Positions 46,201-55,708 of a stretch of DNA of 64,000 nt are shown here, in pieces. Positions within the stretch are counted from its first letter, which is position 1; the number at the start of each line of letters is the position of its first letter. The stretch spans positions 1-64,000 of the forward strand of contig CAWCDT010000003.1 in assembly GCA_963794385.1 (NCBI GenBank), given 5' to 3'. The notes beneath the pieces are model-generated. The model was not told where the DNA came from and did no database searches. It worked only from the letters and a program-made list of their open reading frames with translations. The DNA is from Gaiellasilicea sp963794385 (GTDB lineage: Bacteria > Actinomycetota > Thermoleophilia > Gaiellales > Gaiellaceae). The translations under genes and the position numbers were made by a program.

Positions 46201-48883
46201 CTAGGGCCGGTCGATCGTGATCGTCGGCGACGTCCAGGTCTCCCAGTGCGCCGGGTTGCCGGCGTCACCGAGCGCCTTGAGCGCCTTCACGACGAGCTTG
46301 TAGCTGCCGTCCGGCACCGTCTTCCAAGCCTGGCCTGCCTTGGAGCCGTTGCCGTTCGAGTGGAGCCGGCCACCTTCCCACGGGTAAGGCGAAGAAGCCG
46401 GTCGCCGTCGCGTTCCGCGGCAGGAAGTCCTGCTCCAACCCGTTCGAGAAGACCGGGTGCAGCCTCGCGCCGGTGGCCGCGTTCACGACCTCGAACTCGA
46501 GCCGCCGCACCTGGTGGTCGAAGTGCAGCGCGACGTTCGGGATCTCGTTCATGCCCGCGAGCGTCCACACCTCCGTGGGCGCAGCGACTGCGAACGTGTT
46601 GATCGCCGTCTCCTTGCGAATGGACGGGAACGCCCCGCGACTCGGCATCGCGACGATCGACTGGTAGTCACCCGCGAAGCCGGCGTACGGGACGCGGAAG
46701 AGCTGCCCGTCGCTCTGGCGCGTGAGCTGGACCCAGCCGCCGTACTGGTGCTGCTGCGGCAGCCCCGCGACGGTCGCGACCGTCACGCCGACCGTGCCCG
46801 TCCCGCCCGCCGGAACCGTCACGGACGGTGCGGAGAACGTCGCGGTCGCACCGGGCCCGAAGAACCCGAACGCGAACGGCGAGATCAGCGTGCCGGAAGG
46901 CCCGGTGCCGATTGCGCCGAGATGCGACAACGCATACGTCTGGGCCGACGAGCTCGAGTTCGCGATCGTCAGCGTCGCCGTGCCGCCCGAGCCCTCGCCG
47001 AGCGAGAGCTTGCCGGGCGTCACCGTCGTCGTCGAGAGGATCGCGTCGTCGATGTCGACCATGCCCGCGCCCTGCCGGTGCACGACCTCAGGCCCTGCCG
47101 CCGGCGCGAGGTTGAACGGCCGCGGATCCGCGCTGTTCTGCAGGATCGCGCGGAACGCCGAGGACGCCAGCGTCGGGCGGGCCTGGCGGAGCAGGGCGGC
47201 CGCTCCCGCGACGTGCGGCGAGCTCATCGACGTACCGCTGATCGTCGCGTACGCGCCCAGCTCGAGCGGGTACGTCGACTTGATCAGGCCGCCGGGAGCA
47301 CCGATGTCCGGCTTCAGGGTCAGCTCGGCGTTCATCCCGTACGAGCTGAACGACGAGATCAGACCGCCGGTCGGGTTCAGGAACGTCCCCTCGGCGTTCG
47401 TCCAGGTCAACGTCACAGGACCCGCGTTGAGGCGGTTGTGGATCAGGATTCCCTCGTCGCGGTCGATCGAGACGACGGGGATCGTGATCGCGGGAGTGCC
47501 TGCGACCGTGGCCGCGAAGCGGCCGGCCACGCTGTTGTAGAGGACAACCGCGGCGGCACCAGCATTCTGCGCGTTGAGCGCCTTCTGGTGGAAGGTGCAG
47601 ATACCGCGGCGGATCAGCACTGCCTGGCCGGTGAACGAGCCGGCCGCGGGAGCGACGCAGCCGTCGCCGGGAGCAGGCGCCACGAACTCAGGCACCGCGG
47701 TGCCCGCCGTCTTCGCCATCGGCAGGCTGCCGGACGTCGGGGCGAGCGGCGAAGCGGTGGCCTGGCCGTAGCCGATCGCCGTGTTGTCAGGCGAGATCGT
47801 GAACGTTTTGAGCGCGACGTGGCTGTTGTCGAACGACGCCACGCCGATCACGTTGTTGCCGACGCCGGGAGCGCCGGCCGAGTAGAGGCCATCCGTCCCG
47901 CTGTTGCCGATCGAGGCCACGACGACCACGCCGGCATCCGCGAGCGCGTCGGCGCCCCTCGCCGTCGGGTACTGCGGCCACGTCTGGAAGGCCGAGCCGA
48001 TCGACATGTTCAGCACGTGAGCGCCGTCGGCGAGCGCGCGCTCCATCGCCGCGAGCATGATGTCCGCGGTCGTCGAGCCCTGGCAGCCGAAGACGCGGTA
48101 GGCGAGGATCTTCGCGTCGGGGGCGACGCCCGTGACGCCGGTCGGCGACGCTGCCTTCGCGCCGACGATGCCGCTGACATGCGTGCCGTGGCTGTTGCAG
48201 TCGTCCGGATCGGGATCCGGCGTCGCCACCGGGTTGAAGAGCGGGTTCGGCGCGCCGGTGTCGAGGAACTCCTGGGCATTGAACGTGTCGCCGACGAAGT
48301 CCCACCCGGTGATCACCTTGCTCCCCGGGAAGTCGTTGTCGAAATTGCCGTCGTTCGATGCGGCGTCGCTGTCGACGCCGTCCCCGCCGAGGTCGCGGTG
48401 GTTGTAGTCCACGCCCGTGTCCATCACCGCCACGTTGACGCCCGCACCGGTGAAGCCCGAAGCATTCGCGAGGTCGGCGCCGGTCTGCCTCACCGCTGTC
48501 GCGAGGTCGGGGGTCGAGGTCGGCTCGAGCTCCGCCGCATAGACGGGATAGACCGCCTTGACGCTGCCGAGCCCGCCGAGCTTGCCACGCTGGCCGGGGG
48601 CCAGCTTGATCGAGATGCCGTTGAAGAGCCGGTCGTACGTGAACCGCTCCGTGTACTTGACGCCTGCGCTCTTCGCCTGACTGACGAAGTCCGCCTTCGA
48701 GCCCGAGAACTCGATGAAATACGCGCCCGTCGACTCGCTGACGAGCGTCTCGTCGGCTGCGGGCGCCGGCGCCTCGCCGACCTGTTCCACTCCGTCGCCC
48801 GCGAACGCGCCCGGCACGGCAAGTGCCGCCGCGGTTGCGACGAGAGCGAGCGCGCGCGGTGCGCGCCGAGAAGCTACTCGCAT
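46201..48883 (-). CDS. Secreted subtilase 3 (S8 family, PA domain), one late frameshift
   Basis: An 890-900-residue extracellular protease. It has a signal peptide (ALALVATAAALAVPGAFA), an inhibitor prodomain (TYDRLFNGISIKLAPGQRGK), Asp in VNVAVMDTGVDYNHRDLGG, His in DDCNSHGTHVSGIVGAKAAS and Ser in ISGTSMSSPHVAGAAALLRQ. A PA domain sits before the Ser (RRGICTFHQKALNAQNAGAA). C-terminal beta domains follow (GKLSLGEGSGGTATLTIANS). A shift near 46,385 is needed to reach the true end, SYKLVVKALKALGDAGNPAH then WETWTSPTITIDRP. Start ATG at 48883. Confidence 0.9.
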
Positions 48884-48908
48884 GTGTGTCTCTCCCCTGT
48901 CTACAGAC

Positions 48909-48951
48909 GGCCGCCCAGGAGGACGGCCCTTCCCAAGCGCGCCCGATCCTA
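48909..48951 (-). promoter_or_regulatory. -10 element and leader hairpin of subtilase 3
   Basis: On the minus strand TAGGAT (48946-48951) is a -10-like hexamer; no good -35 is seen. The leader begins like that of subtilase 1 (a CTTGGG-GAAG segment) and has a GGCCG/CGGCC hairpin at 48909-48928, then GGGGAGA and the ATG. Confidence 0.45.
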
Positions 48952-48982
48952 CAGGGTGCACGCCGATTTCGCGGCACACGAG

Positions 48983-49008
48983 ACGGGGGAGCCTTCCGGC
49001 TCCCCCGT
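48983..49008 (-). terminator. Strong hairpin terminator of subtilase 4
   Basis: ACGGGGGAGCC and GGCTCCCCCGT pair over 11 bases with a TTCC loop, about 33 bases after the subtilase 4 stop. Confidence 0.85.
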
Positions 49009-49040
49009 TGCCTCCGTCTGTGAAGAGGTGTTACTTCGTC

Positions 49041-52000
49041 TTACTGAGAGCACCTCTGCCCGCTGGCCACTCCGGTTGAAGTGGTGCAGCAGGAGGACGC
49101 CCTGCGAGCGTTGGCCGCGAACGACGCCGCGTTGTAGCCGACGTCGATCTTCTGGCCGTCGAGCGCCGGGTACATCGTCGTCGCGGCGAGCCCGTCGGAG
49201 AAGGTCAGGCCGGGCGTGCCGACGTTGTACGTGGCCCACGGCGTCGTGTCGATCGTGCCCCAGAACCGGCTCTGACCCACGATCCGGTAGCGGAACGATG
49301 TCTGCCCGGCCGGCAGGCCGATCGGTGCGATCGGCACCGGCACGACGAGCACGTTCGAGTTGTACGGCGCCGTGTTCACGTTCGAGTTGAAGATGTTCGA
49401 GAACGACACCGCCGCTGCGCCGACGGCGACGACGAAGACGTCCTGCGGGTCTGCGTTCGGCCCGAACACGAAGCGCGTCGTGAACGCCTGCTGGTCGACG
49501 GTACCGTCGTTGTTCCGGTCGAACTGGACGTAGAACTGCGTGTCGTCGCAGGAGCGGCCCAGTCGCCGAACGTCGAGAGGCCGAAGTAGACCGTGGTACC
49601 CTTCGTCGCAGCGCCGGCGTACTGGATGTCGGCGCCACGCGCGAGCGTCGAGACGCCGGTGCCCAGGGTTGCCTCACCGCTCACGATCCCGAGCTCGAAG
49701 GCGCTCACCTTCGAGACGTAGCCGAGCGGCTCGGCGCCGGTGTTGACGCCCTCGCCGGCGATGTTGATCTTGGCGGATGTCCCTTGCCGACGTTCAGGAA
49801 CGGCGGAGCGGCCTTCGTCGTCGACGCGGGCCTCGCCGCTGCGTAGACCGGCACGCGGAGCGCCGGGCCGGCGGACGGCGTGAGCGTGACAAGGCCGCGA
49901 GGCCTCGCTCAGCCACTGCCGCGGGTTGTCGACCTGCACGCGCGACGGTCGCGTCACGGTGTTCTGCATCGCCGCGGCGATCGCGTTCAGCTGCACGACG
50001 AACGTCGCGGAGCCGCCGGCCGGAACGGACAGCGAGCTCCCGCCCGGGAAAGAGAACGTGACTCCGGGGATCGACGTGCGTGCGTCGAAGCCGAGCGAAT
50101 AGCTCTGAGCGGACCCGCCCATGGTTGTCGACGCGGATCGTCCGCTGCAGCGTCGCCGTGCCGGCCACCTCGACGGCGCCGAACGAGACGCTGACCGCGC
50201 CCGATCCGTCGGCGTTGTAGGCGACCGAGCTCGACGCGAGCGCCGTGCTCACCTGGACGCGTCCGGAGCCGACGCGGCCGACGCCGAACTTGTCGCCGGT
50301 CTGGCCGAACTGGCTGAAGATGTCGGAGCCCGCAGTGTTCATCGCGAGCGCCTTCAGCTCGCTCCACTGACCAGGTCGGGTGCTCCTGCTTTAGCAGCGC
50401 CATCACGCCCGCAATGTGCGGCGACGCCATCGACGTCCCGTTCAGGCTCCGGCCGCGGAAGCCCGTCAGCCGGTCGGGCGACCAGATCGTCTGGCCGGGC
50501 GCCGAGATGTCCGGCTTCAGACCGGTGTCGCGGGCCCGCGGGCCGCGGGACGAGAACGACGAGAGCGCGTCGGTGCGTGCGTTGTCGATCGACTCTCCCA
50601 CCTGGATGCCGGAGAGCGTGACATTGAGCGCCGGGCTGACAACGCCGGCCGTCAGCTGGCTCTTCAGCGTGTTGCCGACGTTCACGTTCGTGTACATGCC
50701 CGGCGTGGTCGTGTTGCCGGCGATCGCCGTGTCGAGGAACGTGGTCGAGTCGGCCATGATGATCCCCGTCGCGCCGGCTGCCGTCGCGTTGTTCGCACGG
50801 ACGGCGGAGCCGCACGGGAACGGGTCGGTGCCGATCTTCCAGTCGACGAGCACGATCCGGCCGCTGATGTTCGCGGCGTCTGCGCCCGTCCAGAGCGAGC
50901 AGCCGAACTGGTTCGTGGCCGGGTAGTACACGTTCCCGGTCCGCTCCTGGTTCGCGCCCGTCCAGCTGAAGGCCTGCGGACTTCGAGCCGATGTACTTGC
51001 CGGCGATCGAGGCTGGAGCGTTGACGATGATCGCGTCCGCGCGCTCCGCGGCGTCGAGCGACGAGGCGGCCGCGATCGCCTTGACCGCGCTGGCCGGGCT
51101 GCCGCTGACGAAGTACGAATCGCCGCTGTTGCCGGCGGCCGTCACGACGATGACGCCGAGAGTCGGTCGCGTTGTTGGACGCGGCCGCGCTCGGGTCGTC
51201 CGGCGTGCCGTAGGCGGAGCCGAGCGACATGTTGATCACGTCGACGTGGTCGGACGGGTCGCCGTCCCGGTTCGGGTCGGTCGCCCAGTTGATCGCGGCG
51301 ACGGTGAGCGCAGTGTTCCCGTTGCAGCCGAAGACGCGGAGCCCGTAGAGCTCGGCCTGCGGGGCGACGCCGGGGCCGATGCCCATCGCGGCCGTGTTCA
51401 CCGCGCCGTTGTACGGGCCGGTGTACGTCGTCCCGTCGGCGTTGACGCCGGTCCCGCGGCCGTGCCGGACACGTGCGTGCCGTGCCCGTTGCAGTCCATC
51501 GGGTTCGGATCGGGCTTCGGGACGGGATCGAACGGGATCCCCGGACCCGGGCTCGAGGCGCTGTAGAGATCGCCGGCGAGGTCGAAGCCACCGACGACCT
51601 TCGCGGAGGGGTAGATCCCCGGGATCGTGAATCCGGCCGGGTTCAGGTCAGGATCCGGCGGGTTCGCCTCCGGCGCTGCGCGCAACGAGGTAATCCGGCG
51701 AGGAGCCGGAGCCGGCGAAGCCGCGGTGGACGTAGTCGATGCCGGTGTCGATCACGGCGATGCTCATGCCGGTGCCCGTGTTGCCGAAGGAGCCCCACGC
51801 CTGCAGCGCAGTGATCAGCGGCACGCTCGAGTGGTTGTCCAGCTCGACGAGCGGAATCTCGTGCACCGCCTTCACGCCGGGCAGCTCCGCGAGCTCGGCG
51901 ACCGTGCCGGGCGCAGCCTGGACCGCGATCCCGTTGTAGGCGGTCTGGACCTGGTAGAGCGGCGTCGCGTCGATGCCGCTCGCGTCGAGGCTGCCGAGCA

Positions 52001-52289
52001 CGTTCCCCTGTGCCTGCTCGGCCGCCTGCTTGCTGGCCTTGCTCTCCGGCCGGCGTCCTCCTTCGAGGCGCCGCGGCCGCGCGCCTTGGCGTACGTCACC
52101 GCCGCAGGCTCGCCCTCGAGCTCGAGCATGACCGATCCGCCGGTTACGTCGAGCTGTGCGAGTACGCCTGGTGTCGGTGTTCACCTCCATGTCGCTGGGT
52201 AGGGCCGACCCGGCTCCGCTCGCCAAGAGCAGCGCCAGGACGGCAAAGGCTGTGAACAGGCGCAGTGTGCGCCGGGAAGCCTGAGCCAT
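49041..52289 (-). CDS. Secreted subtilase 4 (S8 family, PA domain), frameshifted
   Basis: An approximately 1,080-residue extracellular protease. The signal peptide is LFTAFAVLALLLASGAGSA. A prodomain (YQVQTAYNGIAVQAAPGTVA) precedes Asp in MSIAVIDTGIDYVHRGF, His in MDCNGHGTHVSGTAAG and Ser in LNGTSMASPHIAGVMALLKQ. The PA domain includes YYPATNQFGCSLWTGADAAN and GRIVLVDWKIGTDPFPCGSA. C-terminal beta domains end with ALDGQKIDVGYNAASFAANA. Frameshifts occur near 52,130, 51,690, 51,450, 51,160, 50,980, 50,370, 50,110, 49,780 and 49,550. Start ATG at 52289 after GGGGAGA. Confidence 0.87.
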
Positions 52290-52313
52290 GGTCTTCTCTC
52301 CCCGTGTGCGTGT

Positions 52314-52332
52314 GCCGTCCAGACGGGACGGC
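52314..52332 (-). promoter_or_regulatory. Leader hairpin of subtilase 4
   Basis: GCCGTCC and GGACGGC pair over seven bases with a five-base loop, 25 bases upstream of the start codon. The position relative to GGGGAGA and ATG matches the hairpins before the other three tandem subtilases. No convincing promoter hexamers are seen further upstream. Confidence 0.4.
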
Positions 52333-52401
52333 TCGTGAAAGGCGGGATGGACGTACCCGGCTGCGCCGGATTACAAGCGTTCTTGCGACGCCGACTGAGA
52401 T

Positions 52402-52430
52402 TTGAGGGGAGCCCGTTGGGGCTCCCTCAA
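52402..52430 (-). terminator. Hairpin terminator of hppA
   Basis: TTGAGGG-AGCCC and GGGCT-CCCTCAA pair with one bulged G and a four-base loop, three bases after the hppA stop on the minus strand. Confidence 0.8.
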
Positions 52431-52433
52431 CTT

Positions 52434-54473
52434 CTAGCCGTGGATCGAGACGATCAGGGGGATGATCAGGATCGCGACGATGTTCGCGATCTTGATCATC
52501 GGGTTGATCGCCGGGCCCGCCGTGTCCTTGTAGGGGTCGCCGACCGTGTCGCCGGTGACCGACGCCGCGTGCGCCTCGGAGCCCTTGCCGCCGAACAGGC
52601 CGTCCTCGATCAGCTTCTTCGCGTTGTCCCAGGCACCGCCGCCCGAGGTCATCGCGATCGCGAGGAAGAGACCGGTGACGATCGTCCCGATCAGGAGACC
52701 GCCGAGCATCTCCGGGCTCGCGATCCCGACCGCGATCGGGATCGCGACGGGGATCAGCGCAGGCAGCATCATCTTCTTGATCGCCGACGCCGCGACGAGG
52801 TCGACCGCCTTGCTGTAGTCGGGCCGCTGCGTTCCCTCCATGATCCCCGGCATCTCCTTGAACTGGCGGCGTACCTCGACCACGACCTCGCCGCCGACGC
52901 GGCCGACCGCCGTCATCGCGAGCGCCGCGAACAGGAACGGCATCATCCCGCCGATGAAGAGGCCAGCGATCACGTACGGGTCGCCGAGGGCGAAGGTCGT
53001 GTTGAGCCCCTCCTCGTCGAGGCCGCGCGTGTACTCGTCGAACAGGACGAACGCCGCGAGCCCGGCGGAGCCGATCGCGTAGCCCTTCGTCACGGCCTTC
53101 GTGGTGTTGCCGACGGCGTCGAGCGGGTCGGTGATCGCGCGGACGGACTCGTCGAGCCCGGCCATCTCGGCGATCCCGCCGGCGTTGTCGGTCACCGGCC
53201 CGAACGCGTCGAGCGCGACGATCAGGCCGCACATCGAGAGCTGAGCCATCACGGCGACACCGATCCCGTAGAGGCCGGCGATCTCGTAGGCGGCGATGAT
53301 CCCGCCTGCGATCACGAGCACGGGGAACGTGGTGGCGCGCATGCCGACGGCGAGGCCCTCGATGATGTTCGTCGCGTGTCCGGTTTGCGAGGCTCGGGAG
53401 ATCGACTTGACCGGGTTCCAGCGAGAGCCCGTGTAGAACTCCGTGATCGCGACGAGTAGGAACGTGATCGCGAGGCCGATCAGCGCGGAGCCGTAGAGCT
53501 CCCAGAAGCTGAAGCGGCCCTCGTCGAACGCAAGCGTGACGGGGATGAAGCCGAGGGCCGAGAGCCCGGTCGCGACGATCACGCTCTTGTAGAGGGCATT
53601 GATGATCGAGCCGTCCTTGCCGATCTTGGCGAAGTAGACGCCGATCACGGAGGCGAGGATCGAGATGCCGCCGAGCGCAAGCGGGAAGAGCGGCAGGTTC
53701 CCGAGTGGGAAGGCCGTCCCGAGCAGCATCACCGCGACGGCGGTGACCGCGTAGGTCTCGAACAGGTCGGCCGCCATGCCGGCGCAGTCGCCGACGTTGT
53801 CGCCGACGTTGTCGGCGATCACGGCCGGGTTGCGCGGGTCGTCCTCGGGGATGCCCGCCTCGATCTTGCCGACGAGGTCGGCTCCGACGTCGGCGGCCTT
53901 CGTGAAGATGCCGCCGCCAAGGCGCGCGAAGACCGAGATCAGCGAGCCGCCGAAGGCGAGGCCGATCAGGTCGTCGATCGCCGACTCCTGGCTGTTGTCG
54001 AAGATGCCGGTGAGGATCCCGTAGTAGCCGGCCACGCCGAGCAGGCCGAGGCCGACGACGAGCAGGCCGGCGACCGAGCCGGCGCGGAACGCTACCTCGA
54101 AGGCCGGGCGCAAGCCGCTCTTCGCCGCCTCCGCAGTGCGCACGTTCGAGCGAACGGCGACGTTCATGCCGATGAAGCCCGCGGCGGCGGAGAGAATCGC
54201 GCCGATCGCGAAGCCGATCGCCGTCCCCCAGCCGAGCTCGTTGTAGAAGCCGATCACGAGGAAGGGCACCAGGGCGACGCCCGCGATCGTCAGGTACTGC
54301 CGGCGGAGGTACGCCGCGGCGCCCTCCTGCACGGCACGCGCGATCTCCTGCATCCGCTCGGTGCCCGCGGGCTGGCGCAGCAGCCAGGCCGTGAAGTAGA
54401 GCCCAAAACCCACGGCGACGCCCGCGCAGACGAGCGCAAAGGCGACCGCGTGGTCATTGAAGAAATCCATCAA
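52434..54473 (-). CDS. hppA: Membrane proton-translocating pyrophosphatase
   Basis: This enzyme pumps protons using pyrophosphate hydrolysis. The 679-residue intact frame has about 16 membrane segments and all catalytic motifs: TKAADVGADLVGKIEAGIPE, DNVGDNVGDCAGMAADLFE, DNAGGIAEMAGLDESV and GDTVGDPYKDTAGPAINPM. The segment VGNTTKAVTKGYAIGSAG has Lys and, three residues on, Thr at the positions that distinguish K+-independent H+-pumps from K+-dependent forms. ATG at 54473 (MMDFFND) or the next one may be used. It is a single gene between two terminators. Confidence 0.96.
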   Translation of the reverse strand: MMDFFNDHAVAFALVCAGVAVGFGLYFTAWLLRQPAGTERMQEIARAVQEGAAAYLRRQYLTIAGVALVPFLVIGFYNELGWGTAIGFAIGAILSAAAGFIGMNVAVRSNVRTAEAAKSGLRPAFEVAFRAGSVAGLLVVGLGLLGVAGYYGILTGIFDNSQESAIDDLIGLAFGGSLISVFARLGGGIFTKAADVGADLVGKIEAGIPEDDPRNPAVIADNVGDNVGDCAGMAADLFETYAVTAVAVMLLGTAFPLGNLPLFPLALGGISILASVIGVYFAKIGKDGSIINALYKSVIVATGLSALGFIPVTLAFDEGRFSFWELYGSALIGLAITFLLVAITEFYTGSRWNPVKSISRASQTGHATNIIEGLAVGMRATTFPVLVIAGGIIAAYEIAGLYGIGVAVMAQLSMCGLIVALDAFGPVTDNAGGIAEMAGLDESVRAITDPLDAVGNTTKAVTKGYAIGSAGLAAFVLFDEYTRGLDEEGLNTTFALGDPYVIAGLFIGGMMPFLFAALAMTAVGRVGGEVVVEVRRQFKEMPGIMEGTQRPDYSKAVDLVAASAIKKMMLPALIPVAIPIAVGIASPEMLGGLLIGTIVTGLFLAIAMTSGGGAWDNAKKLIEDGLFGGKGSEAHAASVTGDTVGDPYKDTAGPAINPMIKIANIVAILIIPLIVSIHG

Positions 54474-54505
54474 GCCTCCGTCCGTCCAAACCCGTCACAA
54501 AGTAA

Positions 54506-54525
54506 GCGCCGAGCTGCCTCGGCGC
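54506..54525 (-). terminator. Hairpin terminator of the gdhA-to-GCS2 gene group
   Basis: GCGCCGAG and CTCGGCGC pair over eight bases with a CTGC loop, about 32 bases after the GCS2-type ligase stop. It separates this group from hppA. Confidence 0.75.
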
Positions 54526-54556
54526 GGCGGATTATGTATCACAAGCGCCGCACCCG

Positions 54557-55708
54557 TCAGCCGGGGACGGGCACGCCGACCTGCTCCGCGTAGATCTGCT
54601 CGAGCGACACGCCCTCCGCGAAGCGCCCGATCTGCCGCTCCGCGGCGTTCTGCTCGGGGATCGCGAGGTACGGACCCGCGCCGATCTCGTCCGCGACGGG
54701 GGCGACCCACTCGAGCAGCCGCTCCAACCGCGCGCGCGCCGGAATCACATCGCCGCGCTCGAGGTCGATCAGCTCGCCCGAGAGGCCGTAGCGGATCGCG
54801 CGCCAGACGTTCTCCTCGATCAGCCGGTGCGGCTGGTTGGTGAGCGGCTCGCCCTCGTCGTGCGCCCGCGCGATCCGCACCGCGAGCGCGTAGGCGAATG
54901 CGGCGAGCGCCTGCGCATCCGCGAGCTCGGGCTGCCCGTCACAGATCCGGATCTCGACGGTGGGGAAGCCGAGGTGCGGCCGGACGCTCCACCAGAGCTG
55001 CGTGTGCTCCGTGACCGAGCCGGTCTCGTAGAGGAAGCGGACGTAGTCCTCGTACTGCCGCCAGGACGCGAAAGCGTCCGGGACGCCGCAGCGCGGGAAG
55101 AAGCGCGTGAAGATCTGCGTCCTCGCGGTGTGGAGGCCGGTGTTCACGTTCTCGACGAAGGGCGAGCTAGCGGAGAGGGCGAGCAGCTCCGGGAGCAGGT
55201 TGCGGAGGCCGTTCGTGACCGCGATCGCCCGGTCGGCGTCGCGGATCCCGACGTGCACGTGCATGCCGAACGTGTTGTTCCGCCAGACGACGTAGCGGAG
55301 CAGCTCGTCGTTGCGCCGGTAGTGCGGCGTGTCGATGATGCGCTGCTCCTGCCAGGGCGACCACGGGTGCGTGCCCGTCGCGCCGAGCGCGATCCCCATC
55401 GGATCGACGAGCGCTTGCAGCTGCGCGCGGCGCTCCGCCATCACAGCCGGGACGTCCGCGAAGGTCTCGCAGCGGCCGGTCTTGATCTCCACCTCGGACG
55501 CGATCAGCTCGCCGACGAGATGCGGCTCGAGCGGCGTTCCCTGGGCCGCGGCCTGCACTTCCTCGAAGCGGTTGACGAGGCCGAGCGTCAACGGGTCGAG
55601 GAGCGCGAACTCCTCCTCGACGGCGACCGTGTAGTCGGTGCCGGTGTCGAAGCCCTCCCGGGCCGCGGCCAGGAGCTCCTCATAGCCGAGGCGCTGCTCG
55701 TCACCCAT
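54557..55708 (-). CDS. GCS2/YbdK-type carboxylate-amine ligase (glutamate-cysteine ligase-like)
   Basis: The family joins a carboxylate such as glutamate to an amine using ATP. The 383-residue intact product shows YTVAVEEEFALLDPLTLGLV, LIASEVEIKTGRCETFADVP, VVWRNNTFGMHVHVGIRDAD, LWWSVRPHLGFPTVEIRICD and AIRYGLSGELIDLERGDVIP, all GCS2 landmarks including the Glu and His metal ligands. Whether it makes gamma-glutamylcysteine is unknown. The ATG at 55708 overlaps the end of the glycosyltransferase gene by eight bases, so it is the last gene of the group. Confidence 0.88.
   Translation of the reverse strand: MGDEQRLGYEELLAAAREGFDTGTDYTVAVEEEFALLDPLTLGLVNRFEEVQAAAQGTPLEPHLVGELIASEVEIKTGRCETFADVPAVMAERRAQLQALVDPMGIALGATGTHPWSPWQEQRIIDTPHYRRNDELLRYVVWRNNTFGMHVHVGIRDADRAIAVTNGLRNLLPELLALSASSPFVENVNTGLHTARTQIFTRFFPRCGVPDAFASWRQYEDYVRFLYETGSVTEHTQLWWSVRPHLGFPTVEIRICDGQPELADAQALAAFAYALAVRIARAHDEGEPLTNQPHRLIEENVWRAIRYGLSGELIDLERGDVIPARARLERLLEWVAPVADEIGAGPYLAIPEQNAAERQIGRFAEGVSLEQIYAEQVGVPVPG

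Noticed and set aside
46457..49390. 977-codon plus-strand open frame
   Set aside because: It is the antisense shadow of subtilase 3, which has a signal peptide, catalytic motifs and terminator. The plus frame is Arg/Asp-rich low complexity without any domain.
42882..52380. Subtilase leaders as c-di-AMP or c-di-GMP riboswitches
   Set aside because: The leaders are only 50-100 bases, with a single hairpin, and lack the conserved blocks of either riboswitch class.
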